From: Bacillus sp. HF117_J1_D
GTDB lineage: Bacteria > Bacillota > Bacilli > Bacillales > Bacillaceae_C
NCBI GenBank assembly: GCA_009928435.1
Contig: JAABNQ010000001.1
Coordinates: 139,053 to 203,052 of the forward strand
Direction of reading: 5' to 3'
Length of the DNA stretch: 64,000 nt
Shown one piece after another: positions 27,231 to 36,020 of this stretch. The position numbers and the translations under genes were made by a program. The notes under the pieces were generated by a model, which was not told the origin of the DNA, ran no database searches, and worked only from the letters and a program-made list of their open reading frames with translations. The first letter of the stretch is position 1, and each line of letters starts with the position of its first letter.

Positions 27231-27455
27231 TTAAGCGCTAGAGCTGGACAGGACAAACAGAGTATCCCCTTCATTCACAAAGTCTCCAGTAGAGACGTTC
27301 ACTTCAGTTATTTTACCAGCCTCTGGACTTTCAATAGGAATTTCCATCTTCATCGATTCCAAGATCAATACAGTTTGACCCGGTGTCACATCTTCTCCAG
27401 CCCCGACTTCAATTTTCCAAACTGTACCTGCCATAGTCGCCTGAATTTCTTTCAT
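27231..27455 (-). CDS. Small biotin/lipoyl attachment domain protein (YngHB-like)
   Basis: 74 residues, a single biotinyl domain with the attachment motif ILESMKMEIP, lysine at K36, and the hairpin sequence GKITEVNVSTGDFVNEGDTL. The ATG at 27461 touches GGAGGA, so the ATG two codons on (27453-27455), six bases from it, is the better start. B. subtilis YngHB is similar in size and sequence and can carry biotin and lipoate. Here no carboxylase gene is adjacent, so it would have to serve a partner encoded elsewhere. Confidence 0.88.
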   Translation of the reverse strand: MKEIQATMAGTVWKIEVGAGEDVTPGQTVLILESMKMEIPIESPEAGKITEVNVSTGDFVNEGDTLFVLSSSSA

Positions 27456-27633
27456 TTCCATTCCTCCGTCCCCTCATATTTTCTATAATTTTGATAAAAC
27501 TCAGTTAGACAGCCATCACGATGATGTAATCGTTTCCTATTTACCATTATATCTGAAATTTTTCATGCTTTGTTATATAATAAAATTTAATTACATAACT
27601 AAAAAAAAATATATAGAAAATGGGGATGAAAAT

Positions 27634-28113
27634 ATGTTGGTGGAAGTAAAAAAGCTCAGAATCAACTATAAAACAATGGAGGAATTTAAAAAATTCAAAG
27701 AATACGGAGCACAGGAATTATCCATGTTGGAGGATTTGCAGGACAATATCGTCGAAGATGATCTCGATTCTCCGTTCTATGGCATTTATTTTGGGGATAA
27801 TCTTGCAGCCCGCATGAGTCTGTACAAAAAGGAAGCAAAGTTTGATAAATATTTTAACCCGCCGCAGGATTACTTGGAGCTGTGGAAGCTAGAGGTTCTC
27901 CCAGACTTCCAAGGAAAGGGTTATGGACGGGCTCTCGTAGATTATGCCAAAAGCTTTACTATGCCTATTAAAACAAACCCAAGGTTAAACTCCCGCCCAT
28001 TCTTTGAAAAGCTAGGCTTCGAAAACGTCAAGTATGATGTAGACAGAGATTTGGGAGAAAATCCGCTGGTCTGGTATCCTGAAGGGGTAACGGAACAAAA
28101 AAATAATGACTAA
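27634..28113 (+). CDS. ylbP: GNAT family N-acetyltransferase YlbP
   Basis: 159 residues. The acetyl-CoA motif A is LEVLPDFQGKGYGRALVDYA (Q-x-x-G-x-G-x-A type). The N-terminus LRINYKTMEEFKKFKEYGAQ ELSMLEDLQD matches B. subtilis YlbP closely. The substrate is not known. The open frame extends upstream to 27565, but the ATG at 27634, preceded by GGGGATG, gives the family length. It is transcribed divergently from the biotin-carrier gene. Confidence 0.9.
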   Translation: MLVEVKKLRINYKTMEEFKKFKEYGAQELSMLEDLQDNIVEDDLDSPFYGIYFGDNLAARMSLYKKEAKFDKYFNPPQDYLELWKLEVLPDFQGKGYGRALVDYAKSFTMPIKTNPRLNSRPFFEKLGFENVKYDVDRDLGENPLVWYPEGVTEQKNND

Positions 28114-28180
28114 AATGAAACCATGTGTGTCCCTATCCCGTACAACTTAATGTACTTATACTATATGGGAGGTTTTTTGT

Positions 28181-28612
28181 TTGAAACGGACAGGAGAAAT
28201 TGCACTTGGGATCATTGGTATTATTTTAAGTGCGCTGATGTCATTGGGTGGTATCCTATTAATATGGGCCAATCAATCTGGTGATGTTAAAATAGCGCTG
28301 GAGGATGAATTTACTTCAGATCCATCCTTGGAGCTCAACAGCGGAGATGTTTCCATGATGATAGATGCATTCGGCACTTTTGGATGGGCGATCATCATCG
28401 CTTCGATTATCGGTATCATTTTGGGACTCATTGGAGTACTAAGTATCAAAGGAAATAAAAAACCAACATTAGCCGGATGGATGTTCATCATTGGCGCTGT
28501 ATTAACTGGTATTATTTCCGTCGGATTCGGATTCTTACCTGCGATTCTATATTTGATAGCTGGTATTATGGCTTTTGCCCGCAAGGCTCCATCTGAATTA
28601 CCAGCTGATTAA
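28181..28612 (+). CDS. DUF4064 family membrane protein
   Basis: 143 residues with four hydrophobic segments: about 5-30, 63-87, 97-117 and 118-135. An extracellular acidic loop (EDEFTSDPSLELNSGD) follows the first. It resembles the DUF4064 family of small Firmicute membrane proteins of unknown function. The start is TTG at 28181, seven bases from GGGAGG. It lies downstream of ylbP on the same strand and has its own terminator. Not present at this position in B. subtilis as far as I recall. Confidence 0.75.
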   Translation: MKRTGEIALGIIGIILSALMSLGGILLIWANQSGDVKIALEDEFTSDPSLELNSGDVSMMIDAFGTFGWAIIIASIIGIILGLIGVLSIKGNKKPTLAGWMFIIGAVLTGIISVGFGFLPAILYLIAGIMAFARKAPSELPAD

Positions 28613-28618
28613 CAGCAC

Positions 28619-28652
28619 CGGGCCGAAACTATTTCGGCCTGGCTCTTTATTT
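28619..28652 (+). terminator. Terminator after the DUF4064 gene
   Basis: GGGCCGAAA-CTA-TTTCGGCCT forms a nine-base stem with a three-base loop, followed by GGCTCTTTATTTG. A moderate T tract. Confidence 0.7.
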
Positions 28653-28738
28653 GTGTCTTAAATCTTCGATTCACCAAATCTGCAAGTTTATCTACTCAGC
28701 TGATCAGACTATAAAATGTAACAGAGGAAAATATGGAT

Positions 28739-29290
28739 CTATGCATCGGTCACTTCGTAGGCTGTTTCCTTGGCCGCCATTTTCCTTGCTTTATCCATAA
28801 TTGACAGTAATGTAGAATATTCCGCTTTCAAATTACCATATTCTCTTCGCAAATTTTCCAATTTCCCATTTAAGTCTTCGTTTTTTTGCCTCAATATTTG
28901 GTTTTCTTCTTTCAATGCACTATATGATTGAATATTCGCTTCCTGATTCTCCTGCAAACCGTTTAAATAACTGATTACATCCCTAATTGATAAGTGTGTA
29001 TCATCCGTTTCACGACTGGCCCAGCTTTCGTTCGCTTTATTTAACGTTGGAGGGTTGTTTCTTTGAGCATCTTTCCTCTCTTTTTTTGCCACTGTAATTT
29101 CACTTTGGTATGCTTTTCGCACATAAGAATTCCAACGAAACCCGCAGGCCGCAGCTGTTCTGGCCAGTTTAGCACCCGCCTCTTTGAATGCCTTCAATTG
29201 AGTACTTCCTTCCCTTATATGTGAAAGGACCAAATCTGCAAGTAGTCTATCTTCTTCGGCAGTCCATGCATCCTGTCTTCCGGTTGCCAA
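28739..29290 (-). CDS. rsfA: Prespore-specific transcription regulator RsfA
   Basis: 183 residues. An N-terminal Myb/SANT-like DNA-binding domain begins [20 protein letters not shown] and has [17 protein letters not shown], nearly identical to B. subtilis RsfA. The C-terminal half (about 120-170) is a coiled coil ([20 protein letters not shown]). It tunes SigF-dependent genes in the forespore. An ATG at 29296 is only two bases from AGGAG, whereas the TTG at 29288-29290 is eight bases away and gives the family N-terminus, so TTG is chosen. Confidence 0.92.
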   Translation of the reverse strand: MATGRQDAWTAEEDRLLADLVLSHIREGSTQLKAFKEAGAKLARTAAACGFRWNSYVRKAYQSEITVAKKERKDAQRNNPPTLNKANESWASRETDDTHLSIRDVISYLNGLQENQEANIQSYSALKEENQILRQKNEDLNGKLENLRREYGNLKAEYSTLLSIMDKARKMAAKETAYEVTDA

Positions 29291-29363
29291 TGACATCACT
29301 CCTGACTTTTTAACACATACATATGCACATAATAGAAAAGATAGACTAACGAGCAATTAATAT

Positions 29364-30122
29364 TTATCGTTTTAGAAAACTCGATACAACCTGATGATGC
29401 TCATCTTTTGCCCACAGTACTGCACAACGCCTGACTTCCTGCTCCATCCGCTGCTTTAAATTACTTGCTTGAAATTTTTCAATCAAAGTCTCTTTATACG
29501 ATTTCAATACGCTTGCCTCCTTTGAAAGAATATTTTCCATCAATTTCTCCAGTGCATGAAGGGAATTCCCTTCATAAATCTCATGGATAAAGCCGCAACT
29601 CTTTAATTCTTGCACGGACAGTACCTGCGCCTCTGTCAAGATTTGTATGGCCCGTGATGGATCTAGTTTTTCATAAAGAAGACTTGCTCCTCCCCACCCA
29701 GTTGTAATAGCAAGACTCGCCTGGATGAACCCAGCATTCGTCCCTGCTTTCGCTATCCTCATATCACAAGCTGCAGCCAGCTCGCATCCACCCCCGAGAG
29801 CCAATCCATTCAAGACAGCAACAGTCGGTTTAGGCAGGACAGCCAGGCGATATAGCAAGTTGCCCATTCTGGACAACATATCATAAGCTTGCTTCTCTGT
29901 TTTTAGACGATGAAATTGCACCACATCTCCACCAGAGCAAAATGCACGGTCTCCTTCACCAGTTATAGCGACTGCTTTTATGGAAGAGTCTCGTTCTGCT
30001 TCATTCAGCATCTGCTCTAATCCGTCCATTACCTCATAGTTTATGGCATTTCTTTTTTCTGGCCGGTTGATTTTCCATACAAGTAAACCGTTCTCATATT
30101 TTGTAGAAGAAAATGCATTCAC
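29364..30122 (-). CDS. Enoyl-CoA hydratase/isomerase family protein
   Basis: 252 residues of the crotonase fold. INRPEKRNAINYEVMDGLEQ is the N-terminal block. The oxyanion-hole segments are AFCSGGDVVQF and LNGLALGGGCELAAACDMRIA. The first catalytic glutamate position and the second are not both obvious, so hydratase versus isomerase or decarboxylase cannot be told. An ATG further upstream overlaps the rpmF terminator; the GTG at 30120-30122 has GAGGGAG upstream and is chosen. It lies between rsfA and rpmF. Confidence 0.88.
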   Translation of the reverse strand: MNAFSSTKYENGLLVWKINRPEKRNAINYEVMDGLEQMLNEAERDSSIKAVAITGEGDRAFCSGGDVVQFHRLKTEKQAYDMLSRMGNLLYRLAVLPKPTVAVLNGLALGGGCELAAACDMRIAKAGTNAGFIQASLAITTGWGGASLLYEKLDPSRAIQILTEAQVLSVQELKSCGFIHEIYEGNSLHALEKLMENILSKEASVLKSYKETLIEKFQASNLKQRMEQEVRRCAVLWAKDEHHQVVSSFLKR

Positions 30123-30161
30123 CTTATTCTCCCTCTTTTCACATTCAAAAAAATTCTGGAA

Positions 30162-30199
30162 AACAAAAAACGTGAAGGACTGAATCACTTCACGTTTTT
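30162..30199 (-). terminator. Strong terminator after rpmF
   Basis: AAACGTGAAG and CTTCACGTTT form a perfect ten-base stem, followed on the minus strand by TTTTTTGTTTTCC. It lies just past the rpmF stop. Confidence 0.9.
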
Positions 30200-30203
30200 C
30201 GAA

Positions 30204-30377
30204 TTAGCTATTTACAACTGATTTTCCTTTATAAGTTCCGCACTCTTTGCAGACACGATGGGCAAGTTTCGCTTCACCGCAATTTGGGCACTCTACCATT
30301 CCTGGTACATCCAATTTGAAGTGAGTACGACGTTGTCTTTTAGCCGTCTTGGACGTTCTTCTTTTTGGTACTGCCAT
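30204..30377 (-). CDS. rpmF: 50S ribosomal protein L32
   Basis: 57 residues beginning [20 protein letters not shown], the universal L32 start. The four zinc-ribbon cysteines C30, C33, C43 and C46 (CPNC and CKEC) are all kept, so this is the zinc-binding form. The ATG at 30375-30377 follows AAGGAGGTGGG; an ATG three codons upstream is inside that site and is rejected. It is cotranscribed with yceD, 29 bases upstream. Confidence 0.98.
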   Translation of the reverse strand: MAVPKRRTSKTAKRQRRTHFKLDVPGMVECPNCGEAKLAHRVCKECGTYKGKSVVNS

Positions 30378-30406
30378 TCTTCCCACCTCCTTAAAGCTGG
30401 TAAATA

Positions 30407-30961
30407 TTATCTTTGTTTTTCATCTTCGTCTTTTTGAAGCAATTTTGCCAAATCGGCAAGGCGCGGGTCCACTTTTTTCTTTTCATGCTCTCTCGCTTCA
30501 TACAGCTGATCCTCTGTCAATACTTTCCAATCCTGACCAGATGGCAATGAAGAGCTTTCTTCTGCCTCCGGCGAAAACACCTGGATAGGTATTTCAAGAA
30601 GAACCAGTTCATGAACAACAGGCTTTAAATCGACGACTCCGCCTACAATCTCATGAATCTCTTCATCCTCATCAACCTGATAATTGAGCGGATTCAATGA
30701 AAAGGTCTCAATAGAATGAATATCAAAAGGGTATTCTACATCTGCCAACGTCCTGGAACATGGCAAAATGAATGTCCCTGTAATGTGAAGATGGAAAGCC
30801 GCCTTATCAGGATCGACGTCCACTCTTCCTTGGACTCGAATGGGAGAAACCTCTCTAATCTCCGAATCCACCTTTTTCAGTCCTTCGGCAAGATCAACCG
30901 TCTTGTCGAATGTCATTGCCTCGTACTTATACTTATGTAATTCGGCAACGGTCCATTTCAT
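30407..30961 (-). CDS. ylbN: YceD/DUF177 family protein YlbN
   Basis: 184 residues. The conserved DUF177 block is [20 protein letters not shown] followed by [28 protein letters not shown]. The family has a role in 23S rRNA accumulation in plants and E. coli and is almost always paired with rpmF, as here. The ATG at 30959-30961 ([11 protein letters not shown]) has GAGGTG upstream and matches B. subtilis YlbN; three extra upstream codons are excluded. The tail is highly charged ([20 protein letters not shown]). Confidence 0.93.
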   Translation of the reverse strand: MKWTVAELHKYKYEAMTFDKTVDLAEGLKKVDSEIREVSPIRVQGRVDVDPDKAAFHLHITGTFILPCSRTLADVEYPFDIHSIETFSLNPLNYQVDEDEEIHEIVGGVVDLKPVVHELVLLEIPIQVFSPEAEESSSLPSGQDWKVLTEDQLYEAREHEKKKVDPRLADLAKLLQKDEDEKQR

Positions 30962-30988
30962 TATGATCACCTCTAGGCAACAAAAGTA

Positions 30989-31017
30989 ATTATAGCTTTG
31001 GTCATACTGTTTGTCAA
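30989..31017 (-). promoter_or_regulatory. Consensus SigA promoter of yceD-rpmF
   Basis: TTGACA (plus 31012-31017), exactly 17 bases, TATAAT (30989-30994): both hexamers match perfectly. Transcription should begin about 20 bases before the yceD ATG. Confidence 0.9.
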
Positions 31018-31178
31018 TAAAATCTTCTTTACACTTAAGGAAATTTCAGTTCCTTCTCTACTTTACCCCATTTAGGACAATAGAACACTGTTCATCCATT
31101 TACAAAGTAGACCACAGCTCATACAACTTTAATGAAATAAGCATAGATGATCCATTAAATTTTATGAGAGGTAAAAAT

Positions 31179-31283
31179 TTGAAGAAGGGAGACAGTTTTC
31201 CGATCCCTAGCGTTTATCCAGGCTATGACATAGGCTATCTAGCATACGGCCACGGATATGACGGTCATAGAGACGAAGAATGA
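31179..31283 (+). CDS. Small tyrosine- and glycine-rich protein, YlzH-like
   Basis: 34 residues from a TTG at 31179: KKGDSFPIPSVYPGYDIGYL then AYGHGYDGHRDEE. AGAGGT lies six bases upstream and a stable hairpin follows the stop. Length, position between ylbN and ylbM and the tyrosine/glycine-rich composition recall small Bacillus proteins such as YlzH and spore coat peptides. An ATG at 31164 in the same frame is the alternative start. Expression is unproven. Confidence 0.5.
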   Translation: MKKGDSFPIPSVYPGYDIGYLAYGHGYDGHRDEE

Positions 31284-31286
31284 ACG

Positions 31287-31312
31287 TATAAGAGGAGGCT
31301 TCTCCTCTTATA
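31287..31312 (+). terminator. Hairpin between the YlzH-like gene and tmcAL
   Basis: TATAAGAGGAG and CTCCTCTTATA form a perfect 11-base stem around a four-base loop. TGTTACAATTTTT follows, so the T tract is delayed; a weak terminator or mRNA stabiliser. Confidence 0.6.
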
Positions 31313-31362
31313 TGTTACAATTTTTAAAAATCAGTTATGTAATAGAGGGGGAGTTGATTGGA

Positions 31363-32577
31363 ATGAGAAGCGTTGGGATCGTAGCTGAATACAATCCATT
31401 TCATAATGGACACTTGTATCATTTATCACAATCAAAAGAAGTATCAAAAAGTGAGGTTGCCATCGTAGTCATGAGCGGAAACTTTTTACAAAGGGGAGAG
31501 CCCGCCATCGTTTCGAAATGGGCAAGGACAAAGATGGCTCTACTGGCAGGTGCTGATATTGTCATAGAACTCCCCTATGCGTTTGCTGTTCAAAAAGCAG
31601 AAACGTTCGCCTTGGGTTCTGTTTATTTGCTTGATGCACTGAAATGCAGCACTATCTGTTTCGGTAGTGAGTCAGGAAGCATTGATCCCTTTTTACATAC
31701 AATGGAACTTCTCAAGGAGCAGGAAGATCTATATAATCAAAAGATCAAATCTTATATAAAAGAGGGAGTAAGTTATCCCAAGGCCCTTTCTCTTGCTTTC
31801 TCGGATCTTGAAAAAAATAAAGACTCGGTTGATTTATCAATGCCTAATAACATTTTAGGGTATCATTACATTTCGGCCGCTGACAAATTAAACTCAAATT
31901 TGCGTTTTTTTACAATAAAGCGCAATACAGCCGAGCATAATGATCAAACGATCCACGATGATCGAATTGCGAGTGCAACCTCTATCCGAAAGCTGATGAT
32001 AAGGGAGAAAGGTAATTTAGACCGTATGCGGCCCTATGTTCCAGAAAGTACATTCGCCGAAATGGATGTTTACTATCATACATACAAGCACTTACACGAT
32101 TGGGAAGATTATTGGCCTTATTTGCAATATCGCCTCATCACCATGGGTGAAGAAGAGTTAAATCAGATGTACGATATTGAAGAAGGACTTCCTTATCGTC
32201 TACAAAAGGCTGCACAGACTGCTGAAAGTTTCCATTCTTTTATGGAATCAATCAAAACAAAGCGCTACACATGGACTCGGCTACAAAGAATCTGCACCCA
32301 TGTTTTGACCAATACTTCAAAAGCCGATATAAAATCCGCTGGGGAGACACCAGGATATATTCGCTTGCTTGGAATGTCAGCTAACGGCAGGGAGTATTTA
32401 AACAAGGTAAAGAAGGATTTATCTTTGCCTCTCGTTTCAACGGTTTCCTCTTTCCCGCAGGACATGCTGGCACTCGACCGGAAGGCCGCACTTGTATATT
32501 CCCAAGCATTAAAAGAGCCCGCTAGAAGCAGGCTGTTATCCATGGAGTATGCTCAGCCCCCTATTATGACCGATTAA
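31363..32577 (+). CDS. tmcAL: tRNA(Met) cytidine acetate ligase TmcAL (YlbM)
   Basis: 404 residues. The N-terminal nucleotidyltransferase fold has GIVAEYNPFHNGHLYHLSQS (HxGH-type) and SGNFLQRGEPAIVSKWARTKMALLAGADIVIELP; SATSIRKLM is the second ATP contact. The C-terminal helical domain binds tRNA. It activates acetate with ATP and makes N4-acetylcytidine at the wobble base of elongator tRNA(Met). The frame is open from 31258, but MRSVGIVAEYNP at 31363, after GAGGGGGAG, is the family start. Confidence 0.96.
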   Translation: MRSVGIVAEYNPFHNGHLYHLSQSKEVSKSEVAIVVMSGNFLQRGEPAIVSKWARTKMALLAGADIVIELPYAFAVQKAETFALGSVYLLDALKCSTICFGSESGSIDPFLHTMELLKEQEDLYNQKIKSYIKEGVSYPKALSLAFSDLEKNKDSVDLSMPNNILGYHYISAADKLNSNLRFFTIKRNTAEHNDQTIHDDRIASATSIRKLMIREKGNLDRMRPYVPESTFAEMDVYYHTYKHLHDWEDYWPYLQYRLITMGEEELNQMYDIEEGLPYRLQKAAQTAESFHSFMESIKTKRYTWTRLQRICTHVLTNTSKADIKSAGETPGYIRLLGMSANGREYLNKVKKDLSLPLVSTVSSFPQDMLALDRKAALVYSQALKEPARSRLLSMEYAQPPIMTD

Positions 32578-33369
32578 TCAGGAGTTTTCTTTATGCCATC
32601 TTTGAATGGCCGTTTGGATGGACGGCATTTTTAATAAGGTGGCTTTTTCCCCCCTTTCGATAATCTCACCGATGTTTTTAAAAGCCTTTGTACTTAAATG
32701 CTCTACAGATGGAAAAATCATGACATCAGACTCCACTTCTCTTGCGACAATCATTTCTTGCTGCAGTATATCCAAGCTCTGCATAATGACATCATACACG
32801 GTAAGAATCTCTGCACGCCGATTCACTCTTGAAACATCCACTCCAATCACAATATTTGCCCCCATCTCCTTTACAGTTGTTACAGGAACCCGATCCGCTA
32901 CCCCGCCATCAACCATGAGCCTGCCGTTTATTTTCTCAGGTACAAATATACCGGGAATGGAAATGCTGGCTCTCACAATTTCCGGAATGGGCCCTTTCTT
33001 GAACACGACTTTTTCACCGGTCTGCAAATCGGTCGCAATGACGGCGACAGGAATATTCAAATCCTCAATCTGCTTTCCCTGCATGAATAGACGGATTAAA
33101 TTCTTCACTCTATTCCCAGCAATAAACCCCATTTTCGGGACTGTGAAATCTATATAGTATTGTCTTTTAAAAGCCTTCGATAATTTTATAAGCTGGCTGA
33201 TATCATGACCAAAGCCATAAAAACATCCTACCAGTGCTCCCATGCTGCTGCCTGCAATCATATCTACGGGGATGGAATGATCTTTTAGAGCTTTAAGTAC
33301 TCCCAAATGGGCAAAACCCCTTGCTCCCCCTGATCCGAGTGCAAGGCCGATTTTCGGTCTTTCCAACAT
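32578..33369 (-). CDS. ylbK: Patatin-like phospholipase family protein YlbK
   Basis: 263 residues. The oxyanion-hole motif is GLALGSGGARGFAHLGVLKA; the nucleophile elbow is IAGSSMGALVG with S42; the dyad aspartate is in LMVDGGVADRVPV. This is the YlbK/RssA bacterial patatin branch, serine esterases of unknown physiological substrate. The gene ends one base after the convergent tmcAL stop, with no space for a terminator. In B. subtilis ylbL lies between ylbK and ylbM; here it is missing. Confidence 0.94.
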   Translation of the reverse strand: MLERPKIGLALGSGGARGFAHLGVLKALKDHSIPVDMIAGSSMGALVGCFYGFGHDISQLIKLSKAFKRQYYIDFTVPKMGFIAGNRVKNLIRLFMQGKQIEDLNIPVAVIATDLQTGEKVVFKKGPIPEIVRASISIPGIFVPEKINGRLMVDGGVADRVPVTTVKEMGANIVIGVDVSRVNRRAEILTVYDVIMQSLDILQQEMIVAREVESDVMIFPSVEHLSTKAFKNIGEIIERGEKATLLKMPSIQTAIQRWHKENS

Positions 33370-33460
33370 TCACCGCCCCCTTATCCCCATTTTATGGTCT
33401 AAAAGGATAGCCTATGAGTATATTGGTTATGTAGGGTTCCTTGGACAAGGAGGGCTGAAC

Positions 33461-34672
33461 TTGAACATATCTAAAATAAAAACCGTTTTCCTTGCCGCAA
33501 TGGTAACATCAATGGCCGCTTCTATGGTCCTTCTTCCGGAAAAATCTTTTGAAGCATCCGTCCGCGGCCTCAACATGTGGTGGGAAATCGTCTTTCCATC
33601 CCTATTTCCTTTTTTTGTGCTTACCGAGTTGTTGATAGGGTTTGGGGTCGTAAAATTTTTAGGAGTATTGCTCGAACCGTTAATGAGGCCGCTTTTCAGG
33701 GTTCCTGGTGTTGGTGGATTCGCCTGGGCAATGGGGATGGCTTCCGGTTTTCCTGCTGGGGCAAAAATAACCGCACGGCTACGCCAAGAGGGGCATTTAA
33801 CGCGTGATGAAGCAGAGAGACTTGTATCTTTTACAAATTGCTCAAGTCCTCTTTTTATTTTCGGTGCCGTTTCAATAGGTTTTTTTCATAATCCAAAACT
33901 GGGCTTTCTTTTGGCTTTAACTCATTATATAGGCAACTTCTCCGTAGGAATCATTATGAGAAATTTTGGAAAAAAGACGACACGAAGCAAAATGCCCCCT
34001 TATAAACGGCCGCTTTTGACCGAGGCTTTGTCCGCTTTGCATCAAACTCGGCTGAAAAATAAAAAGCCGATCGGAAAGCTGGTAGGAGATGCTGTTATTT
34101 CATCCATCCATACACTACTAATGATCGGCGGTTTCATTATATTATTTTCAGTAGTAAACAAGCTGTTGTTTCACGTGCATATTACAGCGTTTCTGGCAAA
34201 ATTGGTAGAAGGTATCCTAATGATTTTCCACCTGCCAACGTCTTTAAGCATCCCTTCTATTGCCGGTATTTTCGAGATTACTCTCGGAAGCCAGATGACC
34301 AGCCAGATACAAGATGCAAACCTTATGCAACAGGCAATCATGGCTAGCTTTATTCTCGGGTTTAGTGGTTTCAGTGTCCAAGCACAGGTTGCGAGCATAC
34401 TTGCCCAAACTGATATCCGTTTCCGCCCTTTCTTTATAGCCAGGATTCTTCATGGCTTTTTGGCCGGTTTTTTTACTTTCTTTTTTTGGAAACCATTTGA
34501 AGAAAGGTTCTTGAGCGGCCAATCCATGTCCATTCCGGTATTCTTTCAGGAAAATGGCATTTGGTGGGAAAATATGCTTAATTGGTTAAAGCATTTTGGG
34601 CCACTTTTCACCATTTTTATGTTATTGATTTGTATAGCATTCTATGTACAGGCGATGGAATCCAAACATTAG
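33461..34672 (+). CDS. ylbJ: Sporulation integral membrane protein YlbJ
   Basis: 403 residues with about eight transmembrane helices. Two repeats of the nucleoside-recognition (Gate) type are seen: WWEIVFPSLFPFFVLTELLI with SGFPAGAKITARL, and a second half with VQAQVASILAQTDIRFRPFF. SpoIIIAE-neighbour-like and SpoVM-like roles are not implied; YlbJ is a SigE-regulon mother-cell membrane protein needed for cortex formation and heat-resistant spores. TTG start at 33461 after AAGGAGGG. It converges with coaD, the stops being one base apart. Confidence 0.94.
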   Translation: MNISKIKTVFLAAMVTSMAASMVLLPEKSFEASVRGLNMWWEIVFPSLFPFFVLTELLIGFGVVKFLGVLLEPLMRPLFRVPGVGGFAWAMGMASGFPAGAKITARLRQEGHLTRDEAERLVSFTNCSSPLFIFGAVSIGFFHNPKLGFLLALTHYIGNFSVGIIMRNFGKKTTRSKMPPYKRPLLTEALSALHQTRLKNKKPIGKLVGDAVISSIHTLLMIGGFIILFSVVNKLLFHVHITAFLAKLVEGILMIFHLPTSLSIPSIAGIFEITLGSQMTSQIQDANLMQQAIMASFILGFSGFSVQAQVASILAQTDIRFRPFFIARILHGFLAGFFTFFFWKPFEERFLSGQSMSIPVFFQENGIWWENMLNWLKHFGPLFTIFMLLICIAFYVQAMESKH

Positions 34673-34673
34673 T

Positions 34674-35728
<1,055 letters not shown>

Positions 35729-35759
35729 ATTCGTCACCATTCGTCCTATATTGTCGCTT

Positions 35760-35787
35760 TTTATACTAACATAAAAGTTTTCTACAA
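35760..35787 (-). promoter_or_regulatory. Candidate SigA promoter of rsmD-coaD
   Basis: TTGTAG (35782-35787), 16 bases, TATAAA (35760-35765). The -10 matches five of six positions. It ends about 30 bases before the rsmD start. Confidence 0.5.
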
Positions 35788-35868
35788 TCTATATTAATTA
35801 AGCGAAGCTTTATACATGCATGATTGATTGCATAAGACATGTATAAAAGTTTCGTTAACGGTGATAAT

Positions 35869-35988
35869 ATGGATAACAACATCGCAGCAGATGTTGTTGC
35901 CAACCGCGGAGAAGACTTACGCTTCCCCATAAGTTCTTCCTCCGGTTTCTCCTCTCCCTTTGCCTTCTATCCGTTTTGCGGAAAATAG
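35869..35988 (+). CDS. Candidate 39-residue small protein with its own terminator
   Basis: ATG at 35869 is preceded by GGTGATA. The product begins MDNNIAADVVANRGEDLRFP and then runs through a serine- and phenylalanine-rich tail ending YPFCGK. A very strong terminator follows 12 bases after the stop, on the same strand, and no other plus-strand gene is near. A forespore-like promoter block (GCATG then CATGTATA at 35817-35844) lies upstream at suboptimal spacing. I do not recognise the family; composition suggests a spore or cell-surface peptide. Confidence 0.5.
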   Translation: MDNNIAADVVANRGEDLRFPISSSSGFSSPFAFYPFCGK

Positions 35989-35991
35989 AAG

Positions 35992-36020
35992 GACCCTGCA
36001 GTTTATTCTGCAGGGTTTTT
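35992..36020 (+). terminator. Strong terminator after the 39-residue ORF
   Basis: CCCTGCAG-TTTATT-CTGCAGGG is a perfect eight-base stem followed on the plus strand by TTTTTTAATA. On the minus strand the tract is only TCCTTC, so it serves mainly plus-strand transcription, that is the 39-residue ORF. Confidence 0.85.

Noticed and set aside
26999-27274. 91-codon minus-strand frame upstream of panE
   Set aside because: It overlaps the end of the biotin-carrier gene in another frame, lacks a ribosome binding site and has low-complexity composition.
31011-31161. N-terminal extension of the YlzH-like frame
   Set aside because: The in-frame GTG/ATG region upstream has no ribosome binding site and overlaps the yceD promoter.
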